Assembly (NCBI GenBank): GCA_016784965.1
Contig: JADHTQ010000027.1
Span: 1-53,429 of the forward strand
Source: Bacteriovoracaceae bacterium
GTDB lineage: Bacteria; Bdellovibrionota; Bacteriovoracia; Bacteriovoracales; Bacteriovoracaceae
DNA length: 53,429 bases
Reading direction: 5' to 3'
In this document: piece after piece, positions 16,372-24,444 of the stretch
How positions within the stretch are numbered: position 1 is the first letter of the stretch
Layout of the letters: every line of letters starts with the position of its first letter
Position numbers and translations under genes: made by a program
The notes under the pieces: generated by a model
Seen by the model: the letters and a program-made list of their open reading frames with translations, nothing else
Databases searched by the model: none
Told to the model about the DNA's origin: nothing

Positions 16372-17880
16372 ATGCACCACGCAAAGTATAAATTAGTACT
16401 CACACTTTTCTTAATAGTTTTAATGAACACGGCTATTGGTGCACCGAGTCAACCTTTGCCGCAATACGTCATGTTGGCGTTTGATGGTTCAAAGTCACAT
16501 AATATGTGGAACAAAACCCTTGATTTTAGTAAACGGATGAAAAGAGACAAAAATTTAAATATTAAATTTACTTATTTCATAAGTGGCGTCTATTTTCTAA
16601 CTAGAGGCAAAAGAAAATTGTATGATCCACCAAAGCACAGGGCGGGAGCGTCAGCGATTGGTTTTGCAAAAACTAAAGAAAGTATTGGTCAGAGGGTCAA
16701 CTACTTAAATGAAGCACTGATGGATGGCCATGAAATAGCATCTCATGCAAATGGTCACTTCGATGGATCATCTTGGTCTCAATCGGACTGGGAGTCAGAG
16801 TTTAATTATTTTGAAGATCTTCTTTTTAATTTTGATGTTAACAATGAAATTAATAATGTTTCCCTAGATTTAGATAAGTCACAAATTATAGGTTTTAGGG
16901 CACCTCTGCTTGGTGTTTCTAGAGGCCTTTGGCCTGCACTCAAGCAATTTGGGTTTCGCTATGATACAAGTAAAGTGCGCGGAGAAGTTTATTGGCCAGA
17001 AATTTATCCAGCTAGTGGTGCATGGAACTTTCCTTTGGCCAGTTTTAAAATTGCAGGTACTGGTAAGAGAACACTTTCAATGGACTACAATTTTTATGTG
17101 GCTCAATCAAAAGCAAAAAAAGAGCGCGATCCAAGTAAGTTGAGGCGTTTTCAATCTCAAATGTATGAAACTTATATTAACTATTTCAAGAAAAATTACA
17201 ATGGTAAAAGGGCCCCGATCCACATTGGTCACCATTTCTCGCTTTGGAACAATGGAATTTATTGGAGAGCAATGAAAGACTTTGCAGTTGCCGTTTGCGG
17301 GCTGCCACAGGTACGGTGTGCAACCTATAAAGAACTTGCTGATTATATGGATAATCACGGTCAAGAGCATCTAAATGCTAATAAATCAAATGCACCTTCA
17401 TATCCTCTACCAAAAGCTTTACCGAAACTTACTAGAAAGCCTGAGTTTTCTCGCCCGCTTGAGATTTCTGCAAGTATGAAGTCACGTGGAGATGAAGTTT
17501 ATGCAGTGTTGTCAGGGCAAGATAAAGCTTGGTTGCAAGATAAAGTACGCTATCAATGGGAAGTTAATGACACAATAGTTTCTTTAAAGCAACGTATTAA
17601 ACTATCTAAGATTGATTTGCTTAAGCAAAGTCCACGTGCAATTTTGGCACTGTCTGTTAAAAAAGGTGGCCACGAGATTTTGCGAGTAACCAAAAGAGTT
17701 GTAAGAAATATGCTAATGAATATTGGTTCTAAGGCCTATACACACTTCACACTTTCTAATGACACCCTTGAGGATCAAATGCTTAAGGGGGATCACGTCG
17801 GTGCACACATGCACGAAGGTGAGTTTGATGTGGTACAAGACTTTCTTGAACAAGATGAAGCATTCACAATCGATATTTAA
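16372..17880 (+). CDS. Exported polysaccharide-deacetylase-fold (NodB-like) protein
   Basis: The 502-residue protein has a signal peptide (about 1-24), then a NodB-like domain to about residue 330. MLAFDGSKS stands at the first motif, where the family usually has F-D-D; HEIASHANGH near residue 122 gives the HxxxH metal motif; GFRAPLLGVS is the Arg-Pro motif; and PIHIGHHFSLWNNG supplies the late His. The second Asp of motif 1 is Gly, so a metal ligand may be missing. The C-terminal 150 residues look beta-rich and are of unknown role. CTGGAG precedes ATG. A periplasmic role on peptidoglycan or another amino-sugar polymer fits the family, but activity is uncertain. Confidence 0.8.
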   Translation: MHHAKYKLVLTLFLIVLMNTAIGAPSQPLPQYVMLAFDGSKSHNMWNKTLDFSKRMKRDKNLNIKFTYFISGVYFLTRGKRKLYDPPKHRAGASAIGFAKTKESIGQRVNYLNEALMDGHEIASHANGHFDGSSWSQSDWESEFNYFEDLLFNFDVNNEINNVSLDLDKSQIIGFRAPLLGVSRGLWPALKQFGFRYDTSKVRGEVYWPEIYPASGAWNFPLASFKIAGTGKRTLSMDYNFYVAQSKAKKERDPSKLRRFQSQMYETYINYFKKNYNGKRAPIHIGHHFSLWNNGIYWRAMKDFAVAVCGLPQVRCATYKELADYMDNHGQEHLNANKSNAPSYPLPKALPKLTRKPEFSRPLEISASMKSRGDEVYAVLSGQDKAWLQDKVRYQWEVNDTIVSLKQRIKLSKIDLLKQSPRAILALSVKKGGHEILRVTKRVVRNMLMNIGSKAYTHFTLSNDTLEDQMLKGDHVGAHMHEGEFDVVQDFLEQDEAFTIDI

Positions 17881-18055
17881 AAAACTGTGGTTCGCTTTGA
17901 TACCATTTAAAATCACTTAGATGTAAGTTTTCATTTTTCTTCCTATCATTTTATAGTGATGGCCTTGTAAGTATAATCTGCTTTCTAAAAAGTTAATTTT
18001 ATGATTACTTTAAATAGAGAATTTAAAGTTTATTTTTTAGACAAGGAGTGTACTT

Positions 18056-18850
18056 ATGAGAAAATCGTTACTTTTGGTTTGTTTGGCTTTAATGTTTTCA
18101 ACTATTGCTGTTGCAAGAGAAGTCAGGTTGCGTCTTGAATATAATGATCAGCAATACCGAGCGCGCAGGGGAGAGCTGAGTACTATTTATTTAAAGCGCG
18201 ATATTAGAAGAAAAATTGAAGCAGAAGGGTTAAACATTAACTTAAATAGGGCCAGTATAGATCGAATAACGATGTTGGCAAAAAGCAGAAAAGGGAATGC
18301 CTCGGCTTGGCTGCAAGTGGGACAAGACAGTAGCCTAGAGGAAAATGTTCCCGGTAACCCCGGTGACTTTCGCAGTACTGATCGCAGGACTTTTCATCGC
18401 GTTCATTTGTACAATGACAGTGAATTCTCTAGAGGTAAATGGCAAGTTAAGATAAGTGGAAATGTGAAAGTTCGTGGCATTGTAGTTTTGTTAGATATCA
18501 GGCGACCTGCTGGACCAGTATTTAGATGGCAGGGTCTTGGATCTCATAATGCGAGGATTTATAAGTCCCCAGTAAATTATGATGTTAATAAGCTTGTTAG
18601 CTCTGTCAAAATTGTTGGGGAGAAGGGAAAGACAAAGGTTTATGCTGTGACTGTAACCTTTGATGACGGCTCTACTGTACGCTTAAATAGTTTAGAAGGT
18701 CATATGAAAAAACAAAGTAAAGAGCAGTACTTGGAATATCCTAGAATGGTTAGAAAGATTAAAGTAGAGACAAAATCACCTTCTCCATTTAAAATGGGAC
18801 GCTTTAGAATTGAAGTTTTGACTGCTACTGGCGGTTATGATTCTTTTTAA
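18056..18850 (+). CDS. Secreted beta-rich protein of unknown function
   Basis: I do not recognise it. The 264-residue protein has a clear signal peptide (about 1-20, ending AVA) and AAGGAG before ATG. The mature part is basic, with alternating polar and hydrophobic residues, so it is probably a beta-sandwich or repeats of strands. There are no Cys residues in the mature part. The second half contains two lookalike strand blocks (VYAVTVTFDDGSTVRLNS and FRIEVLTATGG). A 175-base gap separates it from the deacetylase-like gene. An envelope-associated binding protein is possible. Confidence 0.75.
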   Translation: MRKSLLLVCLALMFSTIAVAREVRLRLEYNDQQYRARRGELSTIYLKRDIRRKIEAEGLNINLNRASIDRITMLAKSRKGNASAWLQVGQDSSLEENVPGNPGDFRSTDRRTFHRVHLYNDSEFSRGKWQVKISGNVKVRGIVVLLDIRRPAGPVFRWQGLGSHNARIYKSPVNYDVNKLVSSVKIVGEKGKTKVYAVTVTFDDGSTVRLNSLEGHMKKQSKEQYLEYPRMVRKIKVETKSPSPFKMGRFRIEVLTATGGYDSF

Positions 18851-19083
18851 TTAAAGCTTGGATAAGATCAGCTAGATCTTCTTAGGGCACGTGCATTTTA
18901 TAAATCTAACAATACCGTTCATTTAGCAACATTTATGCATATCAATTCTGGTAAAGATAATAAGAAAGTTCTTATAAATTATTTAGAATTCTTAATAGTT
19001 TCTTAATCACCACCTAATATCGAAAGTGTATAAGTTTCAATACAGCTAATTAAGTATAACGTAAGAAATTAGGAGTTATTGAA

Positions 19084-19392
19084 ATGATTAAAAAGAGTTC
19101 TAAGGTTTTTGTAGTTTGCTATTTTGTAGGATATGTGTTTTTAGCAGGACAAATTCTTTATGCAAAAACACCAAGTGCTTTTAAGGGTAGTTTGGGAACA
19201 TTGACACCGGGTGCTTATGCAAGGGATGATATTGCAAAAAAAGAGGTTGAGAGTGTGACTCCACAAGCTAAAAATTGGAATGGGGAATCTGGAAGTCGTG
19301 CAGTTGCAAGTGATCCAAATTCAGATTATCAAAGCGATCAAATCGACAATATCGAGAAAATTAATAAAAGAAAAGATTCTTCAATTCTGTAG
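19084..19392 (+). CDS. Small exported protein of unknown function
   Basis: The 102-residue protein has an N-terminal signal or anchor segment (about 7-27) followed by a polar, probably disordered region rich in Ser, Asn, Asp and Lys. TTAGGAG lies at a good distance from ATG, which supports translation. No family is recognised. The 233 bases upstream (18851-19083) hold no other gene and no clear promoter. The convergent DUF4438 gene begins 16 bases past its stop, and no obvious terminator separates them. Confidence 0.6.
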   Translation: MIKKSSKVFVVCYFVGYVFLAGQILYAKTPSAFKGSLGTLTPGAYARDDIAKKEVESVTPQAKNWNGESGSRAVASDPNSDYQSDQIDNIEKINKRKDSSIL

Positions 19393-19408
19393 AGTAAAAG
19401 ATCTAAAG

Positions 19409-20302
19409 TTATTTTCTATAGCTTCCTATCTTTAAATATTTTCCAATATTTGCACTAGGGGATATTTTGGGAGCAATTTGACCCAACTTGGAAGTCATTA
19501 TGGTTTGGCAACCAGGCCCGTGACCTGCAAGATAAGAATCTCCGTGAATAATTACTCCAATTGAAACAGCACCTTGACAATAAGACCACCCCTGGGTTGA
19601 GTCGTGGTCGATAATTGCTACGATGTCTCCGAGCCGTAATTTATCTAGACCATGCAACTTATTTGCTTTTTTATCACTAGTTTGAATGTCATAATCTCCG
19701 TGATAGGGTTGGTTACTGCCAAGACCCGATCCCATTACTGCTGCGGGTACGGTTGCGGCTACTGGGATTTCCAGCTTATTTTTAACCTTTTTAACATTCA
19801 TTTTTTTAAAAAGACTGGGGGCCAAAGAAAAGATTTTTACTTCGCTGAACTCTTCAATTTCTAGACCAACTCCGTGGGAGGTAATCATAATTTTATCATC
19901 ATAGGTAAGAGCATCTAGGGTTTTATGATCAAAGTCAATGATGACATGTTGACATCCACCATGGTGACCTGTGACAATCCCTTTTTTGTTTTTTGCCTTG
20001 CCTGAAATTATGACAGCTTCATTTCCAATACAAGAATATACATTATAGCCGGTATTTTTTGTGCTGTAGTTTTTGCCTCGCTCAAGGCCTGGCTCCATAG
20101 TCGATGATACTGCTGGCTCCAGATGATCCGAAATTAACTTATTGGCCAGATCTCCTACCTTAAAATTTAAATTGATACCACCAACTCCGGGGACAATGCG
20201 GTTTATACCATCATAACAAATCTCCCATCCGAAGCCATAAGGGGGCATAATAGAGCCTTGTAGTTTAAATTTTGCCAGTTTATTTTCGTTAATTTTAATC
20301 AT
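19409..20302 (-). CDS. DUF4438 family protein
   Basis: The 297-residue protein resembles the DUF4438 family (a Thermotoga member has a solved structure, as I recall). It has many Gly-rich turns and conserved His and Asp stretches: VTGHHGGCQHVIIDF near residue 110, ITSHGVGLEIE, MGSGLGSNQPYHGDYDIQT near 190, IDHDSTQGWSYCQGAVSIG and SYLAGHGPGCQTIMTS near the C-terminus. The clustered His, Asp and Cys suggest a metal-binding or catalytic site, but no reaction is known to me. It is the last gene of the reverse-strand phosphonate operon, 32 bases after the GYF-TerB gene. Its start has AAGGAGC upstream. Confidence 0.7.
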   Translation of the reverse strand: MIKINENKLAKFKLQGSIMPPYGFGWEICYDGINRIVPGVGGINLNFKVGDLANKLISDHLEPAVSSTMEPGLERGKNYSTKNTGYNVYSCIGNEAVIISGKAKNKKGIVTGHHGGCQHVIIDFDHKTLDALTYDDKIMITSHGVGLEIEEFSEVKIFSLAPSLFKKMNVKKVKNKLEIPVAATVPAAVMGSGLGSNQPYHGDYDIQTSDKKANKLHGLDKLRLGDIVAIIDHDSTQGWSYCQGAVSIGVIIHGDSYLAGHGPGCQTIMTSKLGQIAPKISPSANIGKYLKIGSYRK

Positions 20303-20334
20303 GATTGCTCCTTAAAATTATTTTTAGAGTTTGT

Positions 20335-21048
20335 CTATTTAAGAATATCTGCCAATTTTTGTGAGGCGAGGGCAGGGTTGTCTTTTTTTAGTTGTTTAAA
20401 GATCATAGTTAGAAGTCGTACTTCAGCACTTGCTAGATGTCCATCAGCTTTTGCCATATCTACAAAAAATAAAAAGTCGTCATAAGTGAAAGTTTCATCA
20501 ATTAAAGAAATGGGAGGAGGGGATTCTCCTTTTAAAAAGGAGATCATTTCATTTAATACTTTTTTGCTGATGTTATTTTCTTCGCAAAAAGAGTTTAAAA
20601 AACTAAGCTCATCCTCGTCTAACTTTCCGTCGGCCAGTGCCATGGCCACTGCAAACTTCAAAATCTTTTCTTTTGGATTGCTTTTTTTGGCAAATACTTC
20701 TTTTAAAGTGGTGTGTTGTTTACCCGGATGGCTTCTTAGTTGTGCACTACTTGTTATCTTTTTTGCTTTATAGAATTTATAAAGTTGTGCTTTAGTGTAT
20801 GGACCATAAAACTTCTTATCCTTCACAACATGCCACTTTTTATCTGCAAGGGGTGTAGGAGCAACGTCCTTGGGTTTACTCTCTTTAGAAGGAGTAATGT
20901 CTTTTTTAGTACGTTTGCTCAAATTTTTAGTGAGTAGGTCCTGTTGTGTAGTGTTATCAAAGTCTAACAAAGAGAGTTCAGGTGTTACTGAAGTGGTCTT
21001 TTTATTAACTTGTTCTAATTGATGATCTAAGAGGAATTTAAATGCCAT
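20335..21048 (-). CDS. GYF-like plus TerB-like domain protein
   Basis: The 237-residue cytoplasmic protein has a disordered basic N-terminal third, then a GYF-like domain near residues 70-120 (WHVVKDKKFYGPYTKAQLYKFYKA), then a TerB-like helical domain from about 125. The TerB part carries the paired acidic motif twice, as ADGKLDEDE and ADGHLASAE. TerB domains are linked to tellurite-resistance-type stress complexes near membranes, and GYF domains bind proline-rich or membrane partners. It is cotranscribed with an AIM24 protein 11 bases upstream. A scaffold or sensor role at the membrane is a guess. Confidence 0.75.
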   Translation of the reverse strand: MAFKFLLDHQLEQVNKKTTSVTPELSLLDFDNTTQQDLLTKNLSKRTKKDITPSKESKPKDVAPTPLADKKWHVVKDKKFYGPYTKAQLYKFYKAKKITSSAQLRSHPGKQHTTLKEVFAKKSNPKEKILKFAVAMALADGKLDEDELSFLNSFCEENNISKKVLNEMISFLKGESPPPISLIDETFTYDDFLFFVDMAKADGHLASAEVRLLTMIFKQLKKDNPALASQKLADILK

Positions 21049-21059
21049 AATTCTCCCAA

Positions 21060-21848
21060 TTAATCTGAAAAGATGCTAGAAATTGCTGATACGGCATCCA
21101 CTTCACCTCTTCTAGATCCTCCAGAGGTGGGTGCGTGCTTAACAATTCTATCTGCAAAACGAGAAAATGGAAGTGATTGAATCCAAGCATATCCAGTTCC
21201 AGTTAAGTTTGCCAAAAATAATCCCTCTCCACCAAAAAACATTGATTTCAAATTGCCAGCTCGTTGAATATCATAATTGATACCTTTGGTAAATGCTACG
21301 ATACATCCAGGATCAATGGCCAATGAATTTCCTTCAAGCTTTACCATATGGATTGCACCACCTGCGTGAATAAAGGCCTTACCATCACCTTCGAGTTTTT
21401 GCAAAATGAAGCCTTCCCCGCCAAAGAATCCCGCTCCAATTTTTTTTGTGAACTCAACGGAAATTTTTGTACCTAAAGCAGCACATAAAAAAGCATCTCG
21501 TTGGCAAATAATTTTTCCCATTACTTTTTTAAAATCTATGGGAATAATTTTGCCAGGATATGGAGCGGCAAAATATACTTTCTTTTTACCACGACCCTCA
21601 TTTGTAAAGTGGGTTAAAAATAGTGATTCATTGGTCAAAAGCCTCTGACCTGCATTTAGCAGCTTAGACATTAGTCCCTTGTCGGTGTTAGAGCCATCTC
21701 CCATTTTTGCTTCAAAGTTAATTCCCTCTTCCATAAACATCATACTACCGGCTTCAGCAATAACTGTTTCTCCAGGGTCTAGTTCAATTTCAATGTATTG
21801 AACATCGTCGCCATATACACAGTAATCTATAACATCACTTTTCATCAA
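21060..21848 (-). CDS. AIM24 family (TIGR00266-like) protein
   Basis: The 262-residue protein matches the AIM24/DUF124 pattern of Gly-rich beta-helix-like repeats: [23 protein letters not shown] near the N-terminus, [37 protein letters not shown] and [24 protein letters not shown]. The typical paired FFGGEG motifs are both present. Bacterial members are often found with TerB- or TerD-type genes; molecular function is unclear. It starts four bases inside the end of the phosphonopyruvate decarboxylase gene, so translation is likely coupled. This ties it physically to phosphonate biosynthesis. Confidence 0.88.
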   Translation of the reverse strand: MMKSDVIDYCVYGDDVQYIEIELDPGETVIAEAGSMMFMEEGINFEAKMGDGSNTDKGLMSKLLNAGQRLLTNESLFLTHFTNEGRGKKKVYFAAPYPGKIIPIDFKKVMGKIICQRDAFLCAALGTKISVEFTKKIGAGFFGGEGFILQKLEGDGKAFIHAGGAIHMVKLEGNSLAIDPGCIVAFTKGINYDIQRAGNLKSMFFGGEGLFLANLTGTGYAWIQSLPFSRFADRIVKHAPTSGGSRRGEVDAVSAISSIFSD

Positions 21849-22981
21849 TTTGCTCCAAAATTGAGATGGTTCATAAAACTTTGCTTATTTTGGGCAGGAG
21901 TTGATTTTGGCCTGCCAAGATTTTCTCGTGCTCCAGTTTGCACTACCACTTCAAGAAGTGCGGGACCTGGTGTTTGGTAAAAGTCGGGGAGGATTTTGGT
22001 TAGCTCACCTTTACTTGAAGCCTTATATACTTTCTGGTATCCCGCCCCTTTGGCGACTTCTTGGAAATTGAGGAAAAAACCAACCGTCGGCTGGCCTCCA
22101 ACAGAGTCATGGGTGCCGTTATTGAAAATTATATGTTTAAAATTTTTAGGTGCAAGATCCCCGATAATTCCAAGACCCCCCATATGCATTATCGCCGCAC
22201 CATCTCCGTCATAACAAAAGATTTGTTTGTCTGGCTTATTTAAGGCCACTCCTAAAGCAATTTGTGACACATGTCCCATAGAACCAACATTTAAAAAATC
22301 CTGACAAGGTTGTTCTTTTCTCATTCGGTACTCATACAATTCGCGGGAGATTTTGCCTGTAGTAGATAAAACTATATCTTTATCTGTATGTAAAAAATCG
22401 GTAATGATTCCAATTGCAATCTCTCTTTTTAAAATGGCCAAAGAAGATTTTTTACTCTGTAGTTTGTATTTTGCAAATGTACCCTTTTTTACCACTAAGG
22501 CATATGGCCTTGAAGTTTCTTTCATCAGTTTAACGGCATCATCAATTACTGCTTTTGCACTCTCAATGTCTTCTGGCAATACTTTATACGGGATCTCCAT
22601 TGTATCAAGTAGGGCAGTAGTTATTTTTCCCTGCTTTTTATGTTGAGGTTCGTCGTGGACCCCGGGTTCACCTCGCCAACCAATTAACAGCAACATGGGA
22701 ATACCATAAACTTCAGGATCTGTTAGAGACGCCAGAGGATTGATTGCATTGCCGATTCCAGAGTTTTGCATATATACCAGAGGTATTTGGGAGGTGGCCA
22801 AATATGAGCCAGTTGCCAGGGCAATGGCATTTCCTTCATTGGCGGCGATTATGTGATTAAGCTTAGTAGTGTTATCTGTAGTATATGCGCAGAAGTCTTT
22901 TAAAAGTGAGTCTGGAACTCCTGTAAAAAAATTAATGTCATAATTGCCAAGAAGGTCAAAAAATTGCTTACAATTAACCAC
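21845..22981 (-). CDS. Phosphonopyruvate decarboxylase
   Basis: The 378-residue thiamine diphosphate enzyme converts phosphonopyruvate to phosphonoacetaldehyde, the step that pulls phosphonate synthesis forward. Features: [14 protein letters not shown] near residue 18, [16 protein letters not shown] with the catalytic Glu, [15 protein letters not shown], and the cofactor motif [13 protein letters not shown] leading to [14 protein letters not shown]. It is 11 bases downstream of the PEP mutase gene. The combination and order make assignment to this family rather than sulfopyruvate decarboxylase very likely. The next enzyme (2-aminoethylphosphonate transaminase) is not beside it. Confidence 0.92.
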   Translation of the reverse strand: MVNCKQFFDLLGNYDINFFTGVPDSLLKDFCAYTTDNTTKLNHIIAANEGNAIALATGSYLATSQIPLVYMQNSGIGNAINPLASLTDPEVYGIPMLLLIGWRGEPGVHDEPQHKKQGKITTALLDTMEIPYKVLPEDIESAKAVIDDAVKLMKETSRPYALVVKKGTFAKYKLQSKKSSLAILKREIAIGIITDFLHTDKDIVLSTTGKISRELYEYRMRKEQPCQDFLNVGSMGHVSQIALGVALNKPDKQIFCYDGDGAAIMHMGGLGIIGDLAPKNFKHIIFNNGTHDSVGGQPTVGFFLNFQEVAKGAGYQKVYKASSKGELTKILPDFYQTPGPALLEVVVQTGARENLGRPKSTPAQNKQSFMNHLNFGAN

Positions 22982-22992
22982 GGTTTGATCCT

Positions 22993-24294
22993 TTAGATAG
23001 TTTCAGGAATTAAAGTAATAATTTCTTTAATTGGCATACAGGCTTCAGAGGCCTCAAAACATCTCTTATGGGTTAGAATCGATTGAGCTGTTTTTTGCAT
23101 GGCCGGAAAAGCACTTCTTAGTAGATGGTTAGCATATATTACAATTTTTACGCCAGCATCAATTAGCTCATCTTCTGTAATTGTAGAGTAAGTAGAGGGG
23201 ACAACCACTAGTGGTACTTTTGTATCAAATTTTTTGTACTCATTACAAAATGCTAAGATTTCTTGAGGAGTTTTTTCTTTACTATGAATCATTATGCCAT
23301 CTGCACCTGCTTCAATATAGGACCGTGCTCTAGTGAGAGCATCTTCTAAACCAGTTTTTAGAATCAGACTTTCAATTCTAGCAATAATCATGAAGTCCTC
23401 AGTTACCTGCGCTTGTTTACCCTTAGAAATTTTGTGGGAAAAATCAGAAATTGTGTCTTGTTTTTGTTTTGCATCTGTTCCAAATAAAGAATTTCTTTTG
23501 GCACCAATTTTGTCCTCAATAATCACTGCAGACACTCCGAGGCGCTCAAGAGTTCTTACTGTAAAGGTGAAGTGTTCTGTAAGTCCCCCGTTATCGGCAT
23601 CAACAACCATGGGTTTAGTTGTTACTTCTAAAATTTGGTCAATGGTGCTTACTCTTGATGAAATATCCACGGCAGATGTATCTGGTTTGCCCTTGGACGT
23701 TGAATCGGTCAAACTGCTCTCCCACATTCCATCAAATTCTCGCAATTCATCGTTTATCTCAAGGTGGGTATTTTCAGCAATCAGACCCGTTAATCCATTA
23801 TGCACTTCTAAAATTCTAACCAGAGGTTTAGCATTTATCAGACGTCTTAGAGATTTCATTCGCATATCGGGAGTAGTGCCAAACTTTCTGACCGTTTGTG
23901 TGAGGTGAGTCGAAGAGAGTTCTGTGGTATATTCAGGCTCTATCAACTCGCCGCCCCACTGCTTGAGGGTTTCGATGACATTTTTTCTGACCCCACTAAG
24001 TGGCCCTGTTTTCCAATCTGTGCCATGGATAACATAATTGGGCCTTAGGCTTTCTAAATTATTTGTATACTCAACAGTGTCTTGAGGGATAACCTCTTTC
24101 ACGCCGCGAATATTTAACATAATTTCCCGTCTTTGTTCATAGGTCAAAAGGGGAAGTCTTCTATACTTAGCAATAGCCGAATCGGTTAGTACACCGACTG
24201 TAACCTCTCCTAGCTCTCTTGCAACATTGATAATATTTAGATGGCCACCGTGGATGAAGTCTGCTGCCATGCCGACGTAAACTTTTTTTGACAT
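22993..24294 (-). CDS. Cytidylyltransferase-phosphoenolpyruvate mutase fusion
   Basis: The 433-residue protein has two parts. Residues 1 to about 135 form a small nucleotidyltransferase with HGGH at 15-18 and GTDWKTG near 91. Residues from about 150 are a PEP mutase with DADNGG at 232-237 and the signature EDKIGAKRNS at 260-269. PEP mutase converts phosphoenolpyruvate to phosphonopyruvate, forming the C-P bond. The fused transferase suggests that the product is activated with CTP for transfer to a lipid or polysaccharide; such fusions are known. AGAGGA precedes ATG. It is first in a five-gene reverse operon and diverges from metH across 150 bases. Confidence 0.93.
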   Translation of the reverse strand: MSKKVYVGMAADFIHGGHLNIINVARELGEVTVGVLTDSAIAKYRRLPLLTYEQRREIMLNIRGVKEVIPQDTVEYTNNLESLRPNYVIHGTDWKTGPLSGVRKNVIETLKQWGGELIEPEYTTELSSTHLTQTVRKFGTTPDMRMKSLRRLINAKPLVRILEVHNGLTGLIAENTHLEINDELREFDGMWESSLTDSTSKGKPDTSAVDISSRVSTIDQILEVTTKPMVVDADNGGLTEHFTFTVRTLERLGVSAVIIEDKIGAKRNSLFGTDAKQKQDTISDFSHKISKGKQAQVTEDFMIIARIESLILKTGLEDALTRARSYIEAGADGIMIHSKEKTPQEILAFCNEYKKFDTKVPLVVVPSTYSTITEDELIDAGVKIVIYANHLLRSAFPAMQKTAQSILTHKRCFEASEACMPIKEIITLIPETI

Positions 24295-24332
24295 ATAAAG
24301 TTCCTCTTTTTTGTTGTTTTGTGCTAGCCGTT

Positions 24333-24360
24333 ATTGTAAATAAATCTCCCCAAAGGCCAA
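24333..24360 (-). promoter_or_regulatory. Possible sigma-70 promoter of the phosphonate operon
   Basis: On the reverse strand TTGGCC (24355-24360) and TACAAT (24333-24338) are separated by 16 bases and lie about 40 bases upstream of the PEP mutase ATG. TACAAT matches five of six -10 positions; the -35 matches four. Plausible but unproven. Confidence 0.4.
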
Positions 24361-24444
24361 ATTATTCAATATACTAGCAAATCTCTATGTTAATCATAAA
24401 AGATAACGTAATAATTATGTCTTATCAAAGAAAATGGTGGTTAT

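Noticed and set aside
24295-24444. Cobalamin or SAM riboswitch upstream of metH
   Set aside because: The gap is only 150 bases, shared with a divergent gene, AT-rich and without recognisable riboswitch cores.
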